Positions 38,255-50,994 of a stretch of 64,000 nucleotides of DNA are shown one piece after another. How positions within the stretch are numbered: the first letter of the stretch is position 1; every line of letters starts with the position of its first letter. A program made the translations under genes and the position numbers. This DNA comes from Didymodactylos carnosus. Lineage: Eukaryota; Rotifera; Eurotatoria; Philodinida; Philodinidae. The notes beneath the pieces were generated by a model. That model ran no database searches, was not told the origin of the DNA, and saw only the letters and a program-made list of their open reading frames with translations. Where the stretch lies: NCBI GenBank assembly GCA_905250885.1, contig CAJNOQ010000144.1, positions 1 to 64,000 of the forward strand, in the 5' to 3' direction.

Positions 38255-39601
38255 TATGTTCACTGGAATTGTTTAGTTGTCTATTTATTTGTTCGGCATT
38301 AACATCGATAAAAGGAAAAGATTTACTCACATACTAACTTTCTCTTCTTAAAAAGTCTGCTGATGACCATAGATAGGAACTTTTTCTTCGAAATTTTACA
38401 AGTTTCTATTTGTGATCATACCTGCAAAAGTGATCCAATATTATAAGAACGTTGAAGATTTTCAAGAAAAGATTCCTTAAAGAAAATACAAGAAAAGAGT
38501 TAGTTTTTGATTGTAAACTCTTCCTTTTAAATTTTATTTACAGAAATTATTTCAAAAACATTTCGGAAGAATCTTCTTCCTTCTTCAGTGTGCAAAAAAT
38601 AATGAAAAGAGTCTTTAAAGAAAAAAAATCTGATAAAAAATAATTTGAAGAAATAAAAATCTGGTCGGATAAAAAAATCTGATAAATTCTTCAATCACGT
38701 GATTTCTGAAAGAATCAAGCAGATTTTTTTTCTTTGCAAGATCTTGAAACGAAAAATCATAGAAAAAGCATCTTTAAAAGTCATTCTTCGTTTTTTTTAA
38801 CCTTGGTATAGTTCTATTGGAATCTATAGATGCTTGTCGGTGAGATTTTGTAAATATTCAAGGTTCTAATTTTAATTTTAATAACATGATATCATTCATG
38901 ATTTTCAATTTTGATAATCAATCACATGTTACAAGTCACAGTTAGACAATGCAAATGAGACATGGCAAAAGGTGCATTATATATCAGAGATGGACAAAAT
39001 GGAATTTCGAACGTCTCCTCTTGCCTCGTAACATTTCGTTTCGTTTTGTATCTTGAAAAAATTTTCTATAATCGTCTCGTCGGAAGGATTCTGTTCCATT
39101 TTCCTGGAAATCTTTGAACCCATCTCGTGTTTTTGCACTAATAAAATACTTACTATAAATCAATAAAACAAAAAGTCAGAGATCCGACTGTAAGTTGTTC
39201 CTATATCTTAATACGAGAAAGCCAACTCAGCAGGAGATGCATACCTTCCATCAGCGGTAAGTAATCGTGTTAGCGCGATATTTTGACTCTCGTTGTAGCG
39301 ACATTTCGCGAATGGTAACAGATGAAACTTGAAAAAATATCATGAGTGTATTTCTTTATAAATTTGAATCGAGTTTGGGACCGATATATGTTTCTAGCAG
39401 AGGAAGCTGTAGCTGAGATCAAAGATATTTGATGAACGTAACTGTCTATTGTGAAGTACGGGAGTAGTATGTTTAGCGATGAAACCTGATTTTCAGGAGA
39501 ATGAATTTGACTGCTGGCATCAACTGATATCACAAAAGACGAAGAATCGATGCGCGCAGATGCAAAGTCTGAAAGAGAAAGCGTATTAGGATGACTGAAT
39601 A
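38255..39601. other. Intergenic DNA
   Basis: No gene supported. Ordinary AT-rich sequence. Confidence 0.45.
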
Positions 39602-39796
39602 TAACCTGCGATGCAAAAGTAATTGTCGAAATCTCTACCCATGGTTCTCCGGTCAGGAACATCACAGAAAGTTCATTCGTTTTCTGGTTGAAAGAGCAGA
39701 GCCTGAACTTCAAAAAACATAGGAAACAAAATTTTTGGGATTGGCTTTGAGGAAGGAAAAAGTATGATACTAAATGTCGCAAAAAATCCCTTGCAA
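39602..39796. repeat. Long inverted repeat, left arm
   Basis: Inverted partner of 40310-40494 at roughly 85-90% identity (for example CATTCGTTTTCTGGTTGAAAG and ACAAAATTTTTGGGATTGGC), with a spacer of about 510 bp. It overlaps an unrecognised minus-strand open frame at 39270-39830. Confidence 0.85.
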
Positions 39797-40309
39797 TTTT
39801 TGTCGTCTTCAAACGTATCTCTCTCATCAAATCTATTTTTTCCTACAACAGAATACGTTTGAAATTATATAATTATAGAAATTAGAAGTGTTTTAATCAC
39901 TCTTTCAAATCGGGTATGGTAAATTATACTTTGATCCACTTTCTATCGGAACTTTGTAAGTTTTTGACTAGTTTCAAAAAACAGTTAATTAGACTTAATT
40001 AATAATTTTCAGATATTCGACGAATTTTGCTCCTTTTTCTAAAACACATTTTCTGGAACAATATACAATTCTCTACAAATTCACATTAGTTTTAACCTTT
40101 ACTAACATATTTAGAGCCCCGAATAAAAGAACTTATAAAGACTTATAATGTGCTTTATTTACTGTTAAAGAATTACTAAGAAACTTGTTAAAGTAGGGAA
40201 GTCGATAGAGTTTTGCATGGGGCTACTTTTTCATCTATCTGGTTTTCAAGAAGATATTTGTCTATACGCTCTAGTAAAAAAATAAAGAAAACAAGTACGT
40301 TGCAAGAGC

Positions 40310-40494
40310 TTTTTCAGCGACATTTGGTATCGTACTTTTTCCTTCCTCAAAGCCAATCCCAAAAATTTTGTTTCCTATGTTTTTGAAGTTCAGGCTTTGC
40401 TCTTTCAACCAGAAAACGAATGAACCTTCTGTGATATTCCTGACTGGAGCACCATGGCTGGAGATTTCGGCAATTACTTTTGCATCGCAGGTTA
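40310..40494. repeat. Long inverted repeat, right arm
   Basis: Inverted partner of 39602-39796. Differences are mostly substitutions plus a few short indels. No target duplication or transposase was found. It could be the two ends of a degraded DNA element about 0.9 kb long, or two independently inserted copies of one repeat family. Confidence 0.85.
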
Positions 40495-42749
40495 GATGTG
40501 TTTAATCACACGTATCAGGATTTATATAGTTAAATTCGATCTGGATTAATAGCTCAATTATACACGGAAAATTAACTTGACATTGAAAAACCTAAAATAT
40601 TTTTTTCCAAAAAGAAATTTTGTCTTATGTCTCTTACAAAAGGTGAGCGATCGATTAAAAATAAAACGCTTTTTATTTCTTTTTTTTGACTTTATTTGAC
40701 AGTAATTGTACCTTTTATTTTTCTTCGAATTTGAATAGTTAGAACAAACAATGCACAAGGTTTTCTAACAACTTATCATAAACTCATATCGATTACGTGC
40801 GATTACTTCATAAGTCAAGGATCTAAAGGCCTTATAGCACAACGAGAACAATGTCACCATTATTTTCTTATTATTATTACTAGAAAGTGCTTGACTGTTT
40901 AGAAATAAAAATATAAATAGCCAACTACAATCACTCTCGCACAAAGAGAGAAAGAGAGAAAAAAAGAAAAATTTCAAAATCAAAAAAAGCTAATTTTATG
41001 CGTGTTGTCATAAAAGTATCTTTTCATGTAATATGCTCCGCAATCGAAAAAAGATAGTTTTCAAAGGCAAAGAGCAACATGAGAAATACTGAGTAGATGC
41101 CATTAATCGTTCCTTTCTTATAATGTACTGTACTTTCCTTTGAGTTGTCAATCGTAGGGAACAAATGGGAAACGAATTAAGTTGGATAACCAAAAATAAC
41201 GAAAATCTCAACAAAGAAGTTTTTTTAATGATTAATTGGTTAAAAAATGGCAAAAAACGATCGATTGAAAACCAGAACCTTTTAATAAATAAAAAAGTGC
41301 ATAGATACTCCCGAAAACGCATAAAAGCTGGCACAAAATAATACCAGCGATTAGAGAGCGCTAAGATGGTCTTAACGACTCTTGACTAACATAAAAACTC
41401 ATTAACTAACATAAAAAAAAGTCAGAGTAGAAAAGGCAGGAGCCAATATATAGTGGAGTCAGCCCCTCGAGATGTTCATGTAGAATGATAGGCCTATCAC
41501 TTCTGTATAGCTTCTACTGCTTTTTAGATGAAAGAAGTTTATTGTTGAAACAGTAGGCTGAACAACATTTTTTCATGTTAATAATACATAGTCTAAAAAA
41601 TGGCAAATATTTCAGAGGCGAAATATTTCTGAAAAAACTTTTGTATGAAAAATGATAGGGTTGATAGAGTTAAGCACAAATACATATGAGTCTCTGACTG
41701 ATCTCTCTTGATTGTCTTGAAAAAAGAGGTAACATCAAAAAAGTAATGATAAAAAAACACAAGTCTACTTATACGTAACATTCTGTGAGTCAGCTGGATT
41801 ATGACTATAGACATACCAATTATATTTTTCATATAATTCTCAGCTTCGTCACGTGTGATGTTCACAGAGTGATCAGCCCGGTCAAATGATTAAACAAAAG
41901 CTGTCGTCATATCATAAAATTGCGTTAATCAGGATTAACTTTATGCACAATTAATTTGAATCATGATTAACGCCGTAGTTTGATCGTAGAAATAATAGCT
42001 CACATTTGAACACTCTCTGTTTTGTTCTATAAAGTCAAAATAGAAGACTAACGTGAGAAGTATCAAACAATTTTGTCCCATCACTCTATACAGGCACAAA
42101 AAGGTTGATGAATAAAAGATTGCTGTTGTGCCTTTCGAAAGAACATGGCGACAACTTGAATTCAAAGAAGACAGAGAGTCAAGGCCGTGTCCTGAAAAAA
42201 CCGTGTTCTGTTTCCAATGAAGCGATTATCATTCAATATCCGCATCCTTTGCGATAAATGTTAGTTCCCTTTTATAATGAAATAAATAAATTTTAAAAAG
42301 ATTGCATTCATCTAAAGGATACCCCTCCTCTTTTTCGAAAAACTTTTCGATTCTGAGTGAACATAGTACAATGTGGAGGAAAGTTTGGGCGACAAAATAA
42401 GACCAGTCCCAGCATTCCACAACCTTTTTGGGAAAAGTTTAGTTTTTAAGTTTGGACTCAAACGATTGAAAGAACTCGATTTTTCTGATTTCGTAAATTT
42501 TTCTCTCCTTTTCAGTCCCTTTAAAATGTTTTTTATAAATAGTCTGATAGAGTAAAGCGCCATCTTCATAATGGGACGTCTTACAAAAATTTTGCAATGG
42601 TTTTTCGGAGCCATAAGCATTGCCGCAAATGCCCTAAAAAACCTGTTTTGTCTGATGATACTTGTAATGCTCAAAACAGTAGTAGTTCCAGTCTATGAGC
42701 ATTATAATCCCATCGAAACTTCATCCTGGCACGCTCAAAATTTTACCAT
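40495..42749. other. Intergenic DNA
   Basis: No gene supported. Several ORFs of 60-120 codons occur on both strands with AT-driven composition and no recognisable domain. Confidence 0.45.
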
Positions 42750-42821
42750 AAAAAATAGTCAAAAACAAAAAATTTTCTGAGATATATATCTCAGAAAATT
42801 TTTTGTTTTTGGCTATTTTTT
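42750..42821. repeat. 36-bp palindrome without spacer
   Basis: Arms 42750-42785 and 42786-42821 are reverse complements with one mismatch (AGTC against AGCC); the centre is GATATATATC. Such a sequence could form a cruciform or, if transcribed, a strong hairpin. No T-tract or gene end ties it to termination. Confidence 0.9.
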
Positions 42822-43291
42822 CTTGCAAGTTATGGGGTTTTTAGAACCCAAATCCTAGATTTCCTCTAAGGCTTGTACTCCTTTTTTATATATTCGGAAG
42901 GAAAGGTCAAAAACGGAAACGAAAAAATTACCGTTCTGTAATATCATCCCAGGTACCTAAGAAAGAATTTGGGGCTCGATGAGATGAAATTTTCGGGGGG
43001 TCGTAATGTACTCCAGTAAAAACCAGAGTTTTTCAGTATAGCCATAAAAGAACATGCAAGAAATTCTGGGCAAAACTACATTGATTTTATTTTTCGATGT
43101 TCTCTCTCTGCTATGAGTTTGAACTCAAACGGACGTTTACTTCACATTTTCCGACAAGGTAGGACAAGAGAGAGGTAGCCTTAATAGCACATAGCCAAAG
43201 AAAATTGAGTCGATTGCTTAAATTTTTCTTCGCTCAACGCGTTGAGAGTTTTATTTTACTATAGTGTAATTGTGTTTCGTATACTGATCGT

Positions 43292-45352
43292 TTAGGAAAC
43301 TCCAGCATATCCTAAATTTTGGCTTCGAGCTTGTTGCAGAAGAGAACCAAAAGATGTCGGTGCAGGCACTTGACCAATACCCGGACGAGCAGGGTCTAGA
43401 GAGGAATTCCGCCACTGGCCTTGATTTGGTGAAAAAGGTCTATTAAATGGTGGATTTGATGATTGATTCATAGCGCCTGCTGTTCTCATCATATTCCAGT
43501 TTTGCCCAGCTTCTGCATACGGCGATGGTTGTTGGCTAAGTCTATTCCAGTTGTTGTTGGCAAAACTTGGGTTGGGGACTGGATTTCCACTATAAGGAAG
43601 ATTTCGGGCTGCAAGGAAGTTTTGACTGGCAGCATTAAAAGGCGGTGTAGAGCTTCCTGAAAATTGGCGAGCAGCGAGGAAGTTTTGACCGGCAGCATTC
43701 GGCCCCTGTTGAAATGGGGGTGACTGACGAGCAGCGAGGAAGTTTTGAGCAGCGGCATTCGGCCCCTGTTGAAATGGGGGTGACTGACGAGCAGATAAGA
43801 AGTTTTGAGCAGCGGCATTCGGTCCCTGTTGAAATGAGGGTGACTGACGAGCAGCGAGGAAGTTTTGAGCAGCGGCATTCGGCCCCTGTTGAAATGGGGG
43901 TGACTGACGAGCAGATAAGAAGTTCATTGCCGCCGCATTCGATCCCTGTTGAGGTGGGGGTGACTGACGAGCAGCTAAGAAGTTTTGAACAGCGGCATTC
44001 GATCCCTGTTGATATGGGGGCGTCTGACGAGCAGCTAAGAAGTTCATTGCCGCCGCATTCGATCCCTGTTGAGGTGGGGGTGACTGACGAGCAGCGAAGA
44101 AGTTTTGAACAGCGGCATTCTGTCCCGATGGAGATGGTGATGTCTGACGAGCGCCAAATAAGTTGTTCAGTGCCGCACTCGGTGGCTGTTGTTGCTGTTG
44201 GCGTGCCATATTCCACTGAGAACTAATCAGATTATTTCTGTTATCTTGTTGCGGCATTGATCCCATATTTTTCATCATATTCCATTGAGAATTCAAATTG
44301 GGTGTTGATGCTGAACCTCTTAATCCGCTAGGAGGAATCTGCTTTGCCATGTTCCATGCACCAAGTAAGCCGTGTAAACTCAAAGGCTCTCGATGCTGGG
44401 AGCGGTGACTGGATGGATAGTCATCATCTGTGTCTCGATAATGTCTGTGTCTATGTCTATCTCTATATTCTCTTTCAGATATTTCCCGACACTCAAATCG
44501 TCTACCAGGAGACTTTGTATGTGGAAATGACAATGAAAACGGCAAATGAGACGAACTTTGATCTAGAAAATAGAAACGTTATTTATACTAAATAGTGTGG
44601 AATAGTTAGTAGTAATAGACTTACATCCATAATGTGATGCACTCGACGCTCGTCTCAGCGAATGAACATTAACACCTAAACTTGTTAAAATTTGATCAAT
44701 CGGTACATCTTCTAAAATGAAATGAAAAAAGATAAGTTGAATCTATTCGTTAAAGACGTAAACTCACCCGGTACATTAAATATCAAAGCATTATTCGAGC
44801 TACCAAACGAACTTGGTTGAAGTCCGAAAGAGGATGTTGATGGAATAATTGACATACTTTGACCTAATGCTTCATTCAACGGAGTACACACATACATGTT
44901 GTTATGTGTTGGTGAGGTCTAAATGAATATAATCAATATCGTAGTTAATGACAGAAATAGTTTCAGGCTCAAAAATACTGCGAAAAAAAAGAGGAAAGGA
45001 AGATCAGATTCTATGGGACTTTACTTCTAATACCAGATTACTCTACTGGAATCCTGCAACTGTTAGCTGCAAAGCAGAGATATTTCCTGTACTACGCCAG
45101 GTTTTAAAATTAATGAATTGAATATTCTTCATCAACTGAGAGTACCAAAGTTTTACGTACTGTGAATGATGACACGGATGATCCAAATAGTGGTTGAGAT
45201 AATACTGTTGGCCAGTCTTGAGTGGAATTAAAGTAATAAGTAGGAGGTAACGACATAGAATTGGAAAAATTAAAATCATTATAATTAGTAGCTGTGCCGG
45301 TGAAATGAATTGGATTATCATATGGCATTCCATGGTTAAACAAAGAATTCAT
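43292..45352 (-). CDS. Unrecognised low-complexity protein with a 20-residue tandem repeat
   Basis: Four-exon model of about 570 residues. Exon 1 starts MNSLFNHGMPYDNP at 45352 and ends at a GTACGT donor (exon end 45161). Exon 2 (TSPTHNNMYVCTPLNEALGQ ...) and exon 3 (EDVPIDQILTSLGVNVHSLRR) join in frame at phases 0 and 1. Exon 4 (from about 44565) begins QSSSHLPFSLSFPHTK, has an Arg/His/Asp/Tyr-rich stretch (REYRDRHRHRHYRDTDD), several W-N-M motifs (AWNMAKQ, QWNMMKN, QWNMARQ, NWNMMRT), then seven to nine 20-residue repeats of the form ARQSPPxQQGxNAAxxNFL, and ends NLGYAGVS. It is Gln/Asn/Ala/Pro-rich and probably disordered, of the kind found in RNA-binding or condensate proteins. I do not recognise the family and assign no function. 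Splice phases and continuity make it a credible gene. Confidence 0.75.
43640..44160. repeat. 60-bp coding minisatellite
   Basis: A 60-bp unit (core GACTGACGAGCAGC and GCATTCGGCCCCTGTTG) is repeated seven times nearly perfectly from about 43681 to 44100, with more diverged units at each end. Since 60 is a multiple of three the frame is kept, and several other frames remain open as an artefact. Adjacent units are often more alike than distant ones, pointing to recent unequal exchange. Confidence 0.95.
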
Positions 45353-46947
45353 GACTATTGTTAATTGTACAAATAATTATTTTTAGATACTCGTTTCGTA
45401 ATTTATTTCATCCTTTATTTAGTCCATATACGTTAAGCAGAAAAATGTCATTTAATTTACTAATAAAATTCACATGAGACAGGAGCAGGGGTTAAAATAG
45501 CTCAAATGGATGAACACTGTCTTCCTTTAAAAATAATCGAATAGCTAAAATAGATTGAGACGCTTGTGAAGCATAAAGAACATATGTGTGTATACATTGA
45601 AGTATAAATTGAAGCTAACAATATTTGACCGTGATTTTTTTCACAATATAACTTACTATCGATTGATCATATGTAAACCCATATTAGATATGGGGATTGT
45701 TCAAGGTTTTACTTTGCCTATTGCAGCCATATGCATATATTGTATCAATGTGAAAATATTTAATATATATGATGCAAGATATGTTCTTTTATTTAATTTT
45801 AACCCATTTCAATTAACTCATTTCTAATTACTAAATTAAAAACTTGGTAATTATGCTATGCTATAGAGAAGAACTATCAAAACTGGATAGTCAATCATTA
45901 TATTTGAATGAAAACGATTACAACCTTCATTTATTTGCCAGTCGTCATGGTTGAGTAACTCGTCAGGGAACACAAAAGTTATGCTGCTTCGTTCAATTAT
46001 TTACAGATATTTTTGTTAACATCAGAACAGGAAATAGCAACATCTTTAAAATTATTAAATTTATTAAGGCGACACATCTTTTCGATTCATACTTGAAGCA
46101 AAAAACTTAAATTAATACATTACTTTTTGTCCTATATCTTCTTGTACATGCTTAATGAAAACAACTGTAAAAGAAGAATATAGTGTTATGACTAATTATA
46201 TCGATCCTCTGAATTTTTCTTTTGTTTGCATGAAGAAATAAAACGACTAAGTAGTTTTCTTTGGCAACACATTTGTTATGTATTATAAATCACATTTTAT
46301 TTAGTGTAAGAATAATGACATACTTCTTCTATTTATGGAAAAAAATCCACCAACGAAAATAGTTAAGTTGCTAACAAATATATAAATTAAGATAAATTAG
46401 AATACATTAAATGACATAGAAATAACTTTGTTCCATAAAACAATATGCAAATGAGATGGAAAAAAATATGTATATATACAATCTGTCCCAAAAATAAAAA
46501 TGAGAAATAAACAAGCAAAAACGATGGAGAAATACCACATACACCAATACTAACGTAGTCATTTTGCTTCTGGAATTTTATAGCTTACTGTTCAAAATCA
46601 AGCTGTAATGACTTATAAAAAAACAATCTAATATAGAATAGATATACCTGATGTACCTTATACAGGTAGGTAGGATCACAGTATGCTCCAAATAAGTCTT
46701 AATAAATCTTTATGCTCATTTTCCTATGCAAATTGTATAATAAACTCGAAAAATAAATAATCGAATTATAGTATATTATATGAAAGAAATTAGGCTTAGA
46801 AGAAAAAACACCGTTTTAATTGAAATATTGGAGACAAAGGATTTTAGCATATTTGTATTTGATCACCGCTCTCGCAGTAAAAAGAAATTGAAAGGCTTGT
46901 ATCAACTCTGATTACTCAGGTTAAAATAACTGTTATTGTTATTATTG
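45353..46947. other. Intergenic DNA between the repeat-protein gene and SCYL2
   Basis: AT-rich with no supported exon. It should hold the promoter of the repeat-protein gene on the left and the 3' untranslated region of SCYL2 on the right. Confidence 0.5.
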
Positions 46948-49900
46948 TTAATTGAAAAAATCAGCAATTTCATCTGCTGTTGTTTTGGGTTTTTGTGTCG
47001 TTGTACTAGATGGGGAAGGAGAGGAGTGGCCCCTCATTACATTTGATCCAGGAGCTGGTGGTTGAGGAAAAAATGCATTTGAGGTCTTATTAGCAGGAAT
47101 GTTTGAAGAAAAACTATTTCCACCACTATTACTGTATGCCATGCTCTGTTGATTCAATGACATAGAGGATGATGAGCTACTACTGTTCATCGATAATGAG
47201 TTAATATTATTCATTAAACTTGATGTTAAATCCATACTATTAGCTGAAGTTGTGGAAAAATGTGGACGTTTTTCTCTTGGAACTGATTGCTGTTGTGGAA
47301 TCATTGGCCGTATACCAGGTGTCAAAACAGGAGGATGAGAAGACGTTGAGAATGGTTGCATATAAGGTAAGGTTTGTGATGTCGTCATTGTCATAGGAAA
47401 TGCGCTCGGTTTCATAGATGATGTTGATGATGATGACGAAAGATTTGAAATATTACTATCGAATAGTGTACTCGTGAGATCTTTTGTAATTGATGAACTA
47501 GTTGTGGAAGAAGTTAGAGGTGTCATGGACATTAACGGCATATTTTTGGATGGTGATATGTTTTTTTTTTCTGCTACAAGTTCTGGTTGTGTTTTGAGTC
47601 GAGTTGATTGATCATTTTCACGCATGATACGTTCTTTCTGTTCAAGCGTTAACGCCTAGGAAAAAAAAAGACAATACTTCATGCTCAATTAATATTTATG
47701 TTCAATTAATATTCTATACCTTTTTAGAGATCGAATTATCTGCGATAGTGTTTGAAGTCGACGATGTAGATGATCCTGTGGTAGTCTGATCTTGAAATTT
47801 TAAACCTCCATTTTGTCTATCAGAATTTGAACCATACATTGTTTCTGACATACTGCGATTCTGAGAAATTTCGGTGTTAAATCCGTAACCCATCATAAAT
47901 TGATCCATCTAAAGGACGTCGAATACGTATGATAAACGATTTATCGCTTTTATAGCATACACATACCATAGAAGATGATTTATTTGATGTTTGTTCATTG
48001 TTATTCGTTACCGCTACACCAATAGGAATAATAGGTGCACTAAAAGATTTTCAGATAAAATGTCAATGTTTCATACAAACAAAGATGTCAATCTGCTGTG
48101 GGATCTATCCTACTTCGCTGTTTGTGATGATAATTGCTCTAATTTTTTTCGTTGTTCAACTTCAATTGTTTGTAGCATCTCTTTGATTGTTATCATAAAA
48201 GCATTAAACTAGAAAACATAAAAGTTAGTTCGTCGCTATTTATTTGTATGCAATAATTACTTGATTTAAACTTAAACTTGTTTCGATTGACATTGGTACT
48301 AAAAATGGTACAATTTTTGTCGCTAAAACTTCTCGTGGTAAATTACCAGCTTTTGTCGAAGTCATAGCCACTTTAATAATGCCTATGAATTAATAAAAAA
48401 TATTTACATAATAAAATGAAGAAAAATTAGACAAAACACACCTAATATAGCCATTAATACAGCTGGTTCTCGAGATGGAATAGATTGCAGTAATGGTAAA
48501 ACTTCATCTATAATAATCCATTTATCTAACGTTTCGACTAATTTACCCAAACATATCAAACTATTTACTCTAACCTAGAATTGAAAAACCACATATTTTC
48601 TCCGTAGCTTCAATTATCTTTCTTATATATTTACACTTAATGTAATTGTATTGTAACATATGGTTTTAATCCGAGGTAATATTGAATATTTCATTGCTTG
48701 AAGATCAATTAAATGAGCAAATGAAGGAATAATAGCCAAACATAGTTCCTAAAACGTACATATATCAACTGACATTATAGGTCTTTTTATTTTAGAGAGA
48801 AAAAGAAGTATACTTGAACTTGAACAGATTCAGCATCAAGTGCATTGTAAACAACGGGTAATATATGTTGTTTAATATCTTCAGGTGGCGTTTTTGTTAG
48901 CATTAAATTCATGTTACGCATTAATACCAATAATACCTAAAATTTGATTAAAAAACCTTAAACTGATACTACAAATCAACAGATAATAAACCAGTGCACA
49001 AATTATTGAAAACAAACAAACCTGCATAACACTTCCGGATGTTGCGCTGCCCTATACACAATGTAAAAATTAAAAAAAATTATTTGCTCACGATTCACAT
49101 AACAAAATTCAGATAAACAAAATGGCAATAAATATTTTACTTGAACTGGTCGTTGAATTTTAAACACTTGCTTTAACTTTGGAAATATATACTTTTGATA
49201 CTCTTCATTTGTAGCTTTCTCAGCAATCAAAAACATCTGAAAGCATATTTTAATATATATAAATACTTCGAATATGAATGAGATGTACTGACGTTTGGTA
49301 GTACAAATGGTACCATGTCAGGATTTACAAATTCCAGTTCTAATGCTGATGCGATTCGTTGTAAATTGACACGCTACAAATGAAAAACAGTTAGTAAAGG
49401 AAAGATGTGCATTCAAATACCCGTTACCATTGGAAGTTTTTCTATAACTTGTGGTAAACTTTTATAAAACATTGATCGTTGTAGGTTATCAACTTGAAAT
49501 AATGAGTCAAGATATTCTAACGTTTTCACTCCAACCTCATCGAAAAATGGTACCTGAAAAAACCATGAATATGTAACATAATCATAATTTCTTTTAGTTT
49601 ATTACTAACTTTGACAAATTGAGATGCATCTGGACGTAATTCAGGTTTTGGATTTAATAACATTTTCACATGTTCACGAACTTCCAAGGGAATATTACTT
49701 AATTTTGTAGTGTTTAATAATTTTAAATCGTCAACCATTTTGCGAAAATTAGAATAATTATCATGACAATCGTTTAACGTTCTACCACGATTATAAATTG
49801 CGTAAATTAGTACGCCTAATGAAAACATATCTGCTTGTGTATCGTAAGATCTTGTTAATACATATTCTGGTGCCATATAATCTAAGCGTGGATTGATTAA

Positions 49901-50994
49901 GGCAGGCACATTGCAATCATAATCTCGAAATGGATAATTTGTCTAACAAACAAGAAAGTACTTTTTTCATCAAAAAATATACCTCATTTTTTCACATACG
50001 TACACCATCGGCTGATCCTTGAATAGCCCAATCAAAAAAGGCAAGTTTCCAAGCACCAGTTGAATTGATAATAATTGTATCCGGTGATATATTTCGGTGA
50101 AGTAATTTGACTTCATTATGTAAAAATGTTAATCCTTCACATAACTAGAACGTATTCACAACACTTTTTTAATAGTCACATACCTCTATAAGTGGATCTG
50201 AATCTTTCATTAATGTAGAAAATTTAGAAAACTACTCACTGAACTCAAGCCAAATCGCATTTCAACATCGTATAACTTAAAATCTTCAAATTCTTTCGGA
50301 ATTGGTTGTGTCATATTGTCATAAAAGCCTAATGCGTTTGATAAACTTCCAAAACAAGATTCAGTAGCAAATGCTAGTGAATCTCTAAAAATACACAAAA
50401 AAAATCATTTTTCATTTGAGTAAGAAAGAAAACCATTTTACCGTGACTCTTCTAGTGGATGTTGCAAACTTAAAATTCGTGGATGTTTTATTTTGGCTAA
50501 TTGTTGAACGCCTTTTTTCATTGTTTCTATTATTAAATCACGATCTTTTTTCGGATATTTATCCAAAACTCGCTTCTCAAATACAAATACAGCAGCTTCC
50601 TAAAATATCAGTAGATAATTATTACTTCATACTAAGAAATTTCTCTTTTTACTTGTTTCGTTGTCCGTTTTAAAGCAGCATAAATACGCCAGAGAAGGCC
50701 AGGACCAGCTGATCCGAGAGGCCGAATAAGCTACAAATACACATACATTTATTTATATAAGCAATTAGAGGGAAAAGATACTTAGAAAACATACATCAAA
50801 TTCTCTTGTGACTAAATTACCTAAAACACAAACATCGAAAAATAATACAATTAATAATACAACACAGTACAAAACTTACCTGGAAGTACATCTTTCATTG
50901 TTCCTTGAGCAGCAAGTACTGTGTCAACCATAGATTTGACAACAACATTTTTCACTTGATCACCATAAACTTTAAGTTTTTCCAAGTACTCCAT
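46948..50994 (-). CDS. SCYL2: SCY1-like protein 2 (SCYL2/CVAK104) pseudokinase
   Basis: Clathrin-vesicle-associated pseudokinase of the trans-Golgi/endosome system. Around 16 exons. MEYLEKLKVYGDQVKN opens at 50994. A kinase-like domain follows with FDLIRPLGSAGPGLLWRIY in place of a canonical Gly loop, EAAVFVFEKR, LAKIKHPRILSLQHPLEESRD, then LLHRNISPDTII (HRN instead of HRD) and FFDWA instead of DFG, so it should be catalytically impaired, as is typical of the family. Next come HEAT-like repeats (VPFFDEVGVKTLEYLDSLF, LEFVNPDMVPFVLPNMFLIAEKA, NAFMITIKEMLQTIE) and a Ser/Met/Asn-rich tail containing ALTLEQKERI, where human SCYL2 has TLEEKQK, ending TADEIADFFN. The human protein has a comparable layout. 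A CTGTTTAG acceptor lies 26 nt upstream of the ATG. Confidence 0.96.

Noticed and set aside
39270-39830. 186-codon minus-strand open frame
   Set aside because: No recognisable domain, no splice context, and overlap with one arm of a repeat; not supported as a gene.
41920-41985. Partial inverted match GCGTTAATCAGGATTAAC / ATGATTAACGCCG
   Set aside because: Short and imperfect, no flanking duplication; not enough for an element call.
42312-42674. 120-codon minus-strand open frame
   Set aside because: Basic, low-information composition, no domain, and no neighbouring exons.
43714-44226. Plus-strand 170-codon frame and two other minus-strand frames of 129 and 193 codons over the minisatellite
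   Set aside because: They are shadows of the 60-bp coding repeat: the unit is a multiple of three and lacks stops in several frames. Only the minus frame with in-phase splicing to upstream exons is kept.
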